A stretch of 64,000 nucleotides of DNA from Vigna angularis (lineage: Eukaryota; Streptophyta; Magnoliopsida; Fabales; Fabaceae): NCBI RefSeq assembly GCF_016808095.1, contig NC_068977.1:31538864-31602863 (forward strand), written 5' to 3'. How positions within the stretch are numbered: position 1 is the stretch's first letter; each line of letters starts with the position of its first letter. The notes beneath the pieces are model-generated. The model was not told the DNA's origin. It did no database searches and saw only the letters and a list, made by a program, of their open reading frames with translations. Both the position numbers and the translations under genes were made by a program. Of the stretch, positions 25,662 through 37,400 are shown one piece after another.

Positions 25662-26944
25662 TTTTTTTTATTCAATTTATAAGTAAGTTTTCATATATTA
25701 ACTAATTTTCGTTATTAAAGAACATATTAAATTAATCTAAAGTGAATTATTTCATTGTCCAATAATTAAGTTGGCTGAGTAACTGTGAAGGGTTTTAAAT
25801 TCATTCATCTGTATTTAATTCCTACTGATAAAAAAGTAAATTATTTTGTTGTGTTTATCTTTTGCTGCATTATGTGCCAGTTTGGTCTTATAGCATAAAC
25901 AAAACTGTGATTATCCGTTGAGAAAAAACAACAAAAAAAAAGGGTTTCGTGGAAGATAAAGTAAAACACTGATTAGTCGCCGTGGATTCGTGGCTACGCA
26001 TGTTCGTATTTATTAACTAATTTGATTATGCCATAATTAATGAATCATTTTAAGGATTGAAACATATTTATTGTTTTTACATTTGTTTTGGTGTACCTAC
26101 TGTGAATAATGGAATATTATTTTTATTGAATTTCTTAATCATAGAGAACCTTTTAGTCTTTGAGATTTTTTTAGATTTCTTTTTTTTTTTTTCAATGTCA
26201 ATTCTTGCCTCTTTATCATTTCTAGAAGATAAAGTTCTTGGATGGAGAGAGGTCCTGTGAGTAAGAGCACATTCCCTTCGAACATTTAAATTTTAAACCT
26301 ATTATATATTATTCATTGATATTACTGATTAAATAGGAATAGTTTTGTACTAATTCATTCAAGACACATAGTTTTAGATTATGGATTCATTAAATCTGTC
26401 ATTTTCAATTAAAAAATATTGCTAAACACTCCCCTTCTTTAAATTTGGTATAAAATAACCGCTTAAAAGAAATAGATAATGTTGTTTAATTATACTAATC
26501 TTATTTACTTTTGTTTTTAAATTCTTCTTCTTTGAAACTTAATATAAAAATAATAATTAAATTTGAATGTCGATGTATTTTAGAAATTCTCATTAAACAT
26601 GTTAAAATTAGTTAAAATTTACCTCTATTTTAAAGGTGTGAAACACTTATGATATAAATCAAACTTATTTAAGAGATTTATGGATTTTATATTTTAGATC
26701 GTGTTTAATGTAAGAATTAGATTTATATTTAAATTTATAACAAACTTTTTTTATGTATGGGTCCATTTTATTATTACACTCTCACTCCCGTGAAAGCATT
26801 CTAACTATAAGTACTTTAACAATAACCTTCTTATACTGAATAACATGACATATTTGTTTGAAACTCCTATTATATAAATTTTCAATACAAGGAATTATGA
26901 ATATTTTTTTTGTCCATATTGTACTTGTTTGAATCGATCATCGG
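25662..26944. other. AT-rich intergenic DNA
   Basis: No credible gene, RNA or ordered repeat was seen between the MITE and LTR copy D. Confidence 0.5.
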
Positions 26945-27369
26945 TGTAACATCCCAATAATTATAACATTAAACTATAATAGAGTTCTTACATTATTGAT
27001 ATAATAAGACAGTTGATAGATGGAGGAATAAATTTCCTCATAATTATACAAACCCCAGTCGATCCTCCATCTAATGCCTACTCCACCGACATCTCATCAC
27101 CTTCTGCTCACACCTACCGGATGATCATCACCGAGAGAAAACACAACACAAAATAACAACCACACAACAGACAAAGCAAGGGTGAGCTAATGTAACAGAA
27201 AACAACATGGTATGTTTAAATTAATAACATAATTTTCAATTTACAAGTCAAATTACTCAATCATACAATAAACATACCACAATTATCATAAACTAGACTC
27301 ATCCAGATAATCATATGAATATTGAACTCTTAGCTGATTCTACACTTGCAGTGGTACTTTACTAAGATA

Positions 27370-27540
27370 CATCTTATCATACTATGTCCCCCAAAGTGGA
27401 TCTTCGGATATGGATGCACTTACTTGCTAGCTCAATTATCCTATCATACTCTGTCCCCCGAACTGGATCTTCGGATATGAATATAACCACTAAAGCTACA
27501 TCTTTTCTACTCTGTCCCCCCAAAGTGGATCTTCGGTAAG
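27370..27540. repeat. tandem repeat of about 60-65 bp, 2.5 copies, in LTR copy D
   Basis: The phrase CTGTCCCCC-AAGTGGATCTTCGG (with small changes) appears three times, near 27384, 27451 and 27511. The first two units are full and the third is shortened. The open frame across it is a by-product of the repetition. Confidence 0.75.
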
Positions 27541-27972
27541 ATTTCCCACTCTCCACCACATAACTTTCTCTCTACGTGAGATCGAGACTATTTAGAGCAT
27601 CAGAATGAACCCCTAAGTCGGAGTCCTACATTCATACATACAACACTTGACACAAATCAATAAGAAGTTTCTCCTAGGAACTCTATTCCATACTTTCCAT
27701 TCATAAATACACATGTCAACATACAATATATTATAATCTTTAGTCATATCTCAAGAAACAACTCTTACATTCTCAAACATTTCATATTATCACATAAAAC
27801 ATTACCTATTAACACATATTTCTTTACGACCTATTAATCCGAATACTTAAGTAGTTCAAACAGCTTGGAAACCTTGACCAATGGCTCCGGAATGGTCAAA
27901 ACCCCCCAAAACGACCTAAAGAACGTCCAAAACGGACATCCAAAACCCCATAACCTCTAAAAACAAATTCAG

Positions 27973-28034
27973 CATGGTGTTAATCGATTATCTATGATGT
28001 TAATCGATTAACATTGCAGGTTAATCGATTAACT
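27973..28034. repeat. three copies of TTAATCGATTA
   Basis: The palindromic word TTAATCGATTA occurs three times at spacings of about 25 bp within LTR copy D. Confidence 0.85.
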
Positions 28035-30295
28035 GTTCATAATTTACCCAGAAACACGAAAATTCACTTTCCTGGCTATTCCGACTATTCCTTTCATTAT
28101 ACAGACTTTCCAAACATCCAAAATTCATCCTTAATCATCATAGATACCAAAATACTCTCAAACATCAAGGATTTATGTCCTAACTCTACAAATTTCATTT
28201 CCATCATCAGCTATCTTCTTAAATCAATACCCAAACCATATATAATTTTCACTTATCAAATCAACAGCCCAGATTCATCAAAATCTTGTAAACATCTAAA
28301 ATCAATATTTTCATGAGACAACGGATAAACAGTATAATTCAAAATGTCGTATTATAAGCCTAATCTCCTTTTAAATCCATAAACAAATTCAGAATCATCA
28401 AGACATAAGCATTCCTTCATTTAAAAACCTTCCACTAATTCAAAATGCTTAATAGAAACAAAGGCTCTCCATTAATCCTCAATCAGATTCAAAACATAAG
28501 CATATCCCAAATCCAAATCGTACACCGATTTAAAGTATGTAACAAAACATAAAGAGAATCAAAATCCTATACATATACAAGATTTAAGATCATACAGAAA
28601 AAAAAGACTGAAGGTTAGCTCCCCTTACGATTTTCTCCTTAGCTAGCCTTTCGAAAACACTTTGCGAACGTTCCCCCGATTCAAAACACAGCTCCAAAGC
28701 CCCTCTACTCCAAAACCTCCGTACTCTGGCCTCTGGTTCGACTTAGGAACCATTCATGTCCCCTGGGACGTCCTTCAATAGCCAAAAATGGCCAAAAACG
28801 CGTTTAAATAGTCAAAAACGCATTAGAACACGTTCACTCGCAGGGTAAATTCGCCCAGCGAGTTGACCATCGAGTGGAAAGGATTTTGACAACTTTGTCA
28901 GTTCGGTTGAACCCCTTCCAAGTGTCGTAATTACGTATCCGAGTACTCGAATCGAAGCTCTTCGAGTCTACTTTCCAATGAAAAAGGAATCAAATCAATA
29001 TATAATTTGTACAAAAAGTTATAATTAAAATATTAAACCATGTCAAAGTTGACAACATTGTATTTTGCACACTAACTTGAACTTTTGTTACAACTTATAC
29101 ATTTTGAGTTTCTTAATCTTCTAATGACTCGAGACTCACATTTTCATTTAATTTTTCAGGGTCTTACAATCAGTACAAACTATTAGTTCTAATACCATTG
29201 ATAGATCTTCAGAAGGAGATTTACGAATAAAATTTGACATAAAATGAGACCGGAACCAAACCACATAAGAGATTGATATCACCTTCAACATAAAACCTTA
29301 AATCAATAGGCTTTTGGGTCTTCTTCCTTATATGTTGTTGCAAAATAAGATCTTGATTTCTTCTAGCTACACCAAATAGACTTTCTATTTCAAGTTTTAT
29401 AATAGAGGATTTTAGTCCCATTAGTCACAATTTTTATAAAAGAAATTGTTTTGGCCCTTCTTAATTTATTCTAAAAAAAGTCATATTATCTAAAGATAAC
29501 TTTATGGTGGCATCTTCCTATGTGAAATGATGTTTGACTATTCAAGTGAAGTTTTGTTTAGCCAAATTGATTTATTCATTCGTAGCAAAAGATGTGTGAC
29601 ACAAATTTGTTTGTTTAATACAATCCATCTTGTTTAATTTTTTTCTTCCATTTTTAAATTCAACTAGGATTGAAATTCATGAAGCAAAGTTATTTTTATA
29701 TCATAGCGAGATTATACTCTATTTACACAACTTTGATTATACAAATGTGTTTTTTTGTAAAATTTTATTTTATATTCATTATTTTAGTATTATTTATTTA
29801 AAAATCTTGATTGATATTATATTATAAATTTTTTTATATTAAAACATTATTTATGAATATTAACAAACTATAAATTTATTATTAATGACGTATAAATTGA
29901 TTTAATAAAAAAATTATCAATTATAAAAAAGAAAAGACATGCAATTATATATAAGTAAAATAACATATAATAAAAAAAGAAAAAAAAATTATTATATTAA
30001 TTTATTTGAAGTATTTATATCATTAAGAAAAAAAAATAAAATAAATGATTTCATATAATTTTTCAAATAAATCAATATAATATCTTAGTAGTTTCTATGT
30101 TTTTAATATATATTTTTTATAACTGTATAATTATTATTTTAAAAAATCAATATATATTTTGTTTTTTTAATAATTGTTAGTTTTCATATTAAATAAGTTT
30201 ATTTGGTATTAATAACAAAGTTATAGTTTATTACCTTTTTTATGTATAGTATTTTAATATAAAAGACACTCTTAGCTTGACTGGACTTATGATCT

Positions 30296-30485
30296 GAGTT
30301 GACTTGGCTTGACAGCTTGAATCAACTCATCTCAACCATTTGACTTGATTCAACTTTCTTTATCCTCCAACCTAAGTTGACTCATCTTAGCCTTTAGCCT
30401 TGACCAACTCAGTTAGACCTTTAGTTTAGATTGATTTACCTCGACCTTTCACCCATATTGACTCTTCTCAACCATTAAATTGACA
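30296..30485 (-). repeat. 27-bp minisatellite, left array (inverted relative to the right array)
   Basis: Units resembling TTGACTCATCTTAGCC plus 11 bp begin near 30323, 30350, 30377, 30404, 30431 and 30458, an even 27-bp step. The reverse complement of the unit matches the right array (GGCTAAGATGAG against GGTTAAGATGAG). Confidence 0.8.
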
Positions 30486-30792
30486 CTTCTAGTAAAAGCA
30501 TGACTTCAACTGGGGAATCACAAACCAATATATAGTTGTGTTTATGTAACATTGTTACTAATAACTTAACATTTCTCTTATTAGTAGGACTATCAATTTG
30601 ACTCATGACCCATGGACCAGTCCAACCCACCTTAACAAGCCTTCATTTTATTGCCCACTAAACATGGGGCCTAAAAAAGTCCCTACCTCAAAGCCCTTTC
30701 TTAAAGTCAATTAAAGTTAAGATCAAAATGGGTTCTTCCTATTAAAATACTTTAATTAACTCTTAAATACAATACCTTCAACTCGAACAGAA

Positions 30793-31117
30793 GGTTAAGA
30801 TGAGTTAGTATGGGTCAAAGGTCAAGTCGAGCTAGCCCATGCAAAAGGTCGAGTTGAATCGTCTTAGGCCAAAGATTTAGTTAAGTTCGCTTAAGTCAAA
30901 GGTTGAGTTGAGCCGATCTATGCTCAATGTCGAGTCGAGTTGATTTGAACTAAAAGTCAAGCTGAGTTGGTCCAGGTTTAAGGTTAAGATGAGCTGGCTC
31001 AGTCGAAGGTCGAGATGAGTTGACCTGAGCTAGAGAGTGGTAGAAAGTTGGATTAGACTAGAGGGTTAAGACTAGTCAACCTAAATCGAAGGTTTAACCA
31101 AACCGATTCGGACATAA
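30793..31117 (+). repeat. 27-bp minisatellite, right array
   Basis: Units resembling GGTCGAGTTGAGTTGG plus 11 bp begin at 30793, 30820, 30847, 30874, 30901, 30928, 30955, 30982 and 31009, exactly 27 bp apart, with decayed units to about 31117. The array faces the left array across a spacer of about 300 bp, making a large imperfect inverted repeat. Confidence 0.88.
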
Positions 31118-31640
31118 GAGTCAACCTAAGTCCGATGCGTGAACTTAACCTAAGAGCCGAGTCATCCGATGCGTGATCCAACATTGTTTGTCTTGACTTG
31201 AGACTGACTCATACAAACTGACGTAGGCCACGAGACTCATATAGGTTAGATTCAAATCTTGTGGGTTAGACCAACTTAAAAAAAGTCCACTTATCAATAG
31301 TATCTCTATTATAGTAATTACTTTAGGGATTAAATATAGTCATTAAATTTTGACATTAAATTGGAAATCATCTATTTTCAAATTTGATTCTAAAACTTTA
31401 GAAATGAATATATATAGTTATTCTAATCCAACTACTTTGATTTTTTTGATTTTTTTTATATGTCAAATGTATTTCAAATTATCTATGCTCTTTCCATCCT
31501 ACTCAAATGTTAGTGTGGAATATAGTTTAACAAACCTAAAAAAGTTAATACAATTAAGTTTAAAAAATTATTTTAGTTTATTTTTAAAATTTGATAAATA
31601 AAATATATTGAAATTTGGGAGAATGATAAATTTTAATTTT

Positions 31641-34112
31641 TGTAACATCCCAAAAATACAGTCTAAAAACTATATAATAGAATAATCACATTAAATAATA
31701 ATACAGATCAGTCTTACACTAAAGAGTACGTACGCTTATGGCCGAACACTTTACAAAGCAAAACGAGGAAGTAAAATTGTACAAAGGTACAATTCTGACC
31801 GAACGGTTTACAAAAGGAATTACCGAACGGTCATACAAAAATAAAAAGAGAAGGTGATCGAACGACCACCATACTATAAAACTAAACTACTAACCGAACG
31901 TCCTACTGTTCGGTCTTAACTTCAATCTCAACTAGGTTTTCTTCCTCCAGCGCCTCTTCTAGTAGCTCGTCTCCTTCTGCTCACATCCACAAGGATGATC
32001 ATTGCAATGACAAGGACGAACGTACAAAACAAGACAAGACAGGAAAACACAGGGTAAACTTATGTAATTTAATTCATGTATAGACATTCATTTCACACAA
32101 TCAAACACACAAGATATATTTCATCATACGTTTCATACAAATCATAATACTAGACTGACTGTCCGGATTGTATGAAATCTGTGTAGCTACAGGCGTTCGT
32201 GCACCCGGGTGATGTAGTAACTGGATGCCCTCAACAGCTGCCACCCGAGGTTAGTCCTATCTGTCCAAAGTACCCCTAAGGACTAGGGCCTCCTACCGTT
32301 CCCACACATGACCTACCTTCCTCTATGTGAGGACGAGTACTCACGAAACATCAGGATGAACCGCCAGCTTAGCATGCCCACAGTCATACTTTACAAATTC
32401 AATAATCATCCATGAGTCGTTCCGCCCTGGAACGCTCGTTCAAATCCACAACATTCCATTCATCTCATATTTTCTTCATCTTTCATTATCAGTCTTCTCA
32501 AATTCATCTTTCATTACCAATCAGTTAAATTCCATCTTTGTTCAAGGATTCTTAAGGACACCCGATACCGAACGTTCAATCCTCACTCCAAACGAGGACG
32601 AACACTTGGAACGAGACAGAGAAGTCTCCCGTTCCAATATAGAATAAGACCGAGAGGGTTACTGTCAGGTTGAGACAGAAACCGAGTACAACTATATGTC
32701 ACAAGAACGACTAGAACGAGCATTACTTGCAAAGTGAGCCAATTAGATGAACTGACTCTTGAGAGCTTCAATCGAACACCGAAAAGACCCTGCCAAGTAC
32801 TAAGACTCTAGGCCGGAACCAATGAATGTAAACACGTCAAGACATTTAAAGAACCATACTTAGAAGAATTCACATAAAGAAACCTAATGTCAGTCAATGA
32901 CCGAACATGGTAGAGGGAAAATTCTATTGAAGTTGGACGAACGCTATTTTCATCAAGATAGATCATACAAGAAACAAGTACGAGCGCTTAGTATAAGACC
33001 GAGCACTACTCATTACGAGTGCTTGGTGTGAGACCGAGCACTACTAAACTTATAATAGAAAGCTTGATAAATATAATAAGATACTATTGGAATAGTGTTT
33101 AGGAATAACTCAAATATACAAATACATATATTTACAAAATTTAAGTTTATCACAGAATACTCAGATACAACTACGCTTGGCCGAACCCTCAAGTATAGTA
33201 TTACCACACGAAGACGCTCGTCCTCAACGAGGGTTCTTTCCAAATGAAAGAATCCAATTTTAACCAAGGTTACTAGTATTACCGAACGGTCAATGACCGT
33301 TCAATGACGAACGTACATTATCATAGGGAAATTTCATATCCAGGACTCATTTATCTTCAACTCATCAATACATAATTTCATAACTTTATAAATTCATATC
33401 ATAATAAATTTTTATGCTTCATACAATCCATATCATAGTAAATAATCATATTCCATATAAACAAGCACATCAACATTCATACTTTATATACATTCAACAA
33501 CTCAGCAACATGCATTCATTATCATCGAACGTACAAACAAACATACAATTAAATTAGATAAGCTTCCCTTACCTCTGAGCGTGAACGAACGTCCTAGAGA
33601 CAGAAGTACGGTTCGTCTGACTATAAATCCTTCTACTCTCAACGCTCAACAACTCTTCGAACTAAATCAAACAACAGAAAACCAACAATGGCTCAGACAA
33701 GATGACAGCATGCAACCAGAACTTGATTTGCATGTACTAGAGAACAAACGGCTAAAGACAAGGAAACTTACCAGTTCAGAACTCGAAATTGTTCGGTTCA
33801 AAATGAAGCTCAGAACGCCGGAAATGCTTCTACGGTGCCTGAACGGTGATCGGAGAAGAGCAAAGGTAAGATTTCGTAGAGAGAAGGGAGAGCTTTTAGT
33901 GAGAAGGAGGAGAAATGAGAAATATCAGAGTTTTGGAGAAGAAGATGCATGCAGAGAGTGTGACGTAAACTTTCAAAAACTCAGTTTTGTTTAAAACAAA
34001 CGTCCGCTCCTCTGCTGACACCTGCATTCCACTATCTGATTTTTGACTCCCCTTAACTTGACACCTGGCGTCCGTTCAGAGGGGTTTGGGTGTGTTTTTA
34101 ATGGTTCTGACA
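31641..34112. mobile_element. solo LTR, copy B of the CGTTCGG-rich family
   Basis: The 2472-bp segment begins TGTAACATCCC and ends TTCTGACA, and is flanked by a perfect 5-bp duplication ATTTT (31636-31640 and 34113-34117). It is the inverted counterpart of copy A: the same blocks occur in reverse order and complement (ACCGAACG motifs, GATGATCATT block near 31993, hairpin at 32204-32249, TAAGCTTCCCTTACC near 33558). TG...CA ends plus a 5-bp duplication are the standard signature of LTR-retrotransposon integration. There are no gag-pol genes, primer-binding site or polypurine tract, hence a solo LTR. The open frame inside it at 33.6-34.0 kb lacks an ATG start and is not counted as a gene. Confidence 0.88.
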
Positions 34113-34406
34113 ATTTTATATCCAAAATTTATGATTAAAAGTATATTTAATTCTTATTTAAGAAAAAAAGATGACAATGTTTTATAACTAATGATAACTT
34201 TAACGTGAAACATTATTCTTAAATAACATTAGACTAAAAAAATTTAACATAATTAATTGAGTGTAATTAATTTTGCATTGTGCTCACCTGTAGAAAACGC
34301 TAATTGAATTCTGGGACAGCGAAACTTCTGCGCCGTTGGATTTTGCATGAAACAACCTGCAAAACCCTAAACCCTCATTCTCTTTCTCTTTGAGCACACA
34401 GATGAG

Positions 34407-37400
34407 ATGAGGAAGAAGCTTCTGATCGCAACCACAAAAGGCCTCTCCTTACGCGCCAATCGCAACATTATTCCCAAACCCAACCACTGTAACTATCTCC
34501 CCTCTCATCTTCTTCTCATGTTTCGTCTCTATCTATGTTCTAGTAACATTCTTCTGTTGTTTTTGTCAAATAGCAAGTATTATGCTCTTTTTTGCTGTTT
34601 TTTAGAAGTAAGATTTTTTACGGTCTTACAGAAATGAAGCTGTGTTCACTAATCAATAGCAGTAATATTTTAGGTACTGTTTAATGAGTTTGGCTTGGTG
34701 CCTTGTTAAGTTTAATCTGGCTAGAAACTGAATTAGAATGCGGGATTGGGGTCAATGGCATTATGACATTGTCGTGTTTTTCTCATGTCTGTTAAGGTTT
34801 CTGTTTTTTTTTTTCTTTTTTGGCGTTTATCTTCTTTGGAAAAAGAAGTTGGGAGATTAAATGATAATGATCTTAAAGCAAGAGGAATGGTCTCTAGAGT
34901 GTTTTAAGGAAAAGGGAACAGCTTGTGATTTTGTATAGTTTTTACAAAGAAGGCTGTTTTATGACTTTTAGTTCCGCGAAGTTGTCATGAGAGAAGGGGT
35001 AGAATAAATAATACTTGGTGGAAGTTTTCAAAGGAGATCTCACGGTAAATAATAATCCTTGGAGCTTTATCTTGCCAAATTGCATGTATGATCCATGTTG
35101 CAGACCTCGGATAGAGAATACGACACTATTGTTGTATGTGTGATATTGAGTATGTCTTGGTGCTTAGATTTCTGGGAAGTTTGCATGAGGTTGTAGGTTG
35201 AAATCTCGTTACTGCCATTGTATAACTCTTGATTGTTACTTTTGGGGAAGTGGGAGCACTTTTCTTGATGCTTACTGTAATTTTACTTACTTTTTTGTTC
35301 AATTCTTTGGTGTTACTTGACGCATATCAATGTGACTGGTTTTTGACTTTTTGGAGTTTCTAGTTGTCAGTGTTGATTATTGTTTTCCAATGCCTTTCTT
35401 TGGAACTGTGGTTGTAATGCATTACCAGTTACTGTGATACTGATTCTGTTGTTGAATAACTTGATTATATATCTACTGTGTTGTTTGACAGCAGTATCCT
35501 TTGAAGTATGCTATTCTGTCGATCCAATTAAAGTCCACAGGCATGGGTGGTCACATGCTGCTACTGTCCCTTCTGAGGCATCGGATGCCCAGAAAGGCCC
35601 AAAAAGGGTTCCAAGACATGAAAGAATAGCTATGGTGGAGTCTTTTGTGAACAAGTATTTCTTGATTTCTTTTGTAGTTGAAGCTTTGGTTTCTTTTATG
35701 AGCTTTCCTGCACTATGTTTCATGCTGGCATGTCGGTGTTTCAATTATTCAGGGATGCTCACATCATAGATACCTGACTTTTTCTGACTATTTTCACATG
35801 TAGGTATAGAGCAGAGAATGCTGGGAAATTCCCTACAATATCAGATGCCCAGAAACAAGTTGGTGGCAGTTTTTATGTTGTCCGGGCTATCATTCAGGAA
35901 TTAGAATACAAGTCTAGAACAAATTCTTCAAATAGTGTGGATGAGATTTTGGTGGAAAAACAATTTGATAACAGTAAACACCCCGCCACCAAGTCTGCGA
36001 GTGTTTCATCTGGTAATATTGAGATTGCAAAATACAATGCTATCGAATATGGTTCTCAATCTGTAGATTTGAATTACAAGGAGACTGTGAACGCTGGATA
36101 TGAGCATCATGAAGGAAAGAGAGAGACACGTACTTCGTGTGGGGAGAGGAGATTGTTTGAAGAAGTAGAAATCATGTCTACATCAGTAAGCATTGCATTA
36201 ACAGCGATTTTTAGTTGTTATGAATATATTATATATAGTAGGTTTACTTGATTAGGTTATGAATTTTGTTAAGGGTGTGCAAAATATCCAAATTATCAAA
36301 TCCATAACCAAATCAAATCACTTCAACTCCGTTTCAATAAAATTCCAATTCAATCCATCGATTAACAATGTTTTCATGAATGGATATCCATTACATGAAA
36401 GGCTAATATTTTTTTTTAAGTTTCAAAAATAATTTCGTAAACAAATTTTAAAAATATTTTGAAATTTTTTTAAAAAGGTAAGCTCATGAAATACTTAATT
36501 ATGAAAAAATTGGTTGGATAATTCATCTGATAAGTGTTGATAGAAGGATCCATTTGATTTTGAGAAATGAGGATGAATAATTAATTATCCATAAAATTAA
36601 ATGGACGAATTTGATTTTATCAACATTTCATACTTTTGCAATGGATAGATTGGATGGATTTACATGTGGATGGACAGGATGGATGATAGATAAATGGATT
36701 GCTTTGGTACCCGTAGTTTCATGTCCAACTCCAAATTTTGGATTTTAAAATCAATCCAATTAATTGGATATGGATTAGATATTTGTTTTGGTTTTAATAA
36801 ATCTTAGACTGTTCATCCTAAAGCATCATTTGGTTGAGAAATCTTTTGATTAGCCTTGGCCACAGAGTCAGTGCTCAGTCTTGACTAGGGAGTCATTGAC
36901 TTGGCCTTGATTAAAGTCTACTCAACCTTGATTGGGGCATTGCTGGCTAGACCTCGACTTTGATGTCATTGATACAGACTTGGTCGAGGCATTGTCGTTT
37001 CAGCTTTGACTTGGGTGTTGTCGCCTTGTCCTTGCATGGGGAGTAATCTGCTTGGCCACAATTGGGCTTGGCCATGGCATTGTTGGGTTGACCTTAGATG
37101 GGGTTTTATTGGCTCAATGGTGTCTACTCAGGCACAACTGGGGCATCGGTGGCTCAATCCTTATCTACTCAGCTTCAACTGAGGTATTGTAGGCTTGACC
37201 TCAGTCCACGGCTCAACCTTAATTGGAGTGTTGTTAGTTTGTCAAAGTTTTCTTAGCCACACCAAGGGCATCTTTAGCCTGACTAGGGCGTAGAATTAAG
37301 GTTTAAAACCAAATTTAAAATAAAGTTGGTCAGTTTGGTGTAGTGAAAAACATAGGGGGTGACAAATTCATGGATCCATTATGGTAGTAAAATTATGAAT

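Larger units (their letters stand above)
26945..29168. mobile_element. solo LTR, copy D (diverged) of the TGTAACATCCC family
   Basis: It starts TGTAACATCCCAATAATT and ends GGGTCTTACA, 2224 bp, with near-matching 5-bp flanks ATCGG (26940-26944) and ATCAG (29169-29173). Blocks shared with copy B in the same order include the GATGATCATC-type block near 27119 and a TTAGCTCCCCTTACG block near 28615. It lacks the CGTTCGG motif density of A, B and C, and carries its own tandem repeat at about 27370-27540. There is no internal coding region. Confidence 0.7.
29169..31640. other. AT-rich intergenic DNA between LTR copies D and B
   Basis: Apart from the two inverted 27-bp minisatellite arrays at 30296-30485 and 30793-31117, this stretch is AT-rich sequence with no recognisable gene. 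Confidence 0.5.

Noticed and set aside
27377..27559. 60-codon open frame on the minus strand in LTR copy D
   Set aside because: Produced by a tandem DNA repeat; no protein family.
30793..31035. Regularly spaced repeat as a CRISPR array
   Set aside because: Units are contiguous, degenerate and without unique spacers, and the DNA is from a plant nucleus.
33581..33994. 137-codon open frame inside LTR copy B
   Set aside because: It begins with GTG, lies in LTR sequence, and the corresponding region of copies A and C is not kept open in the same frame.
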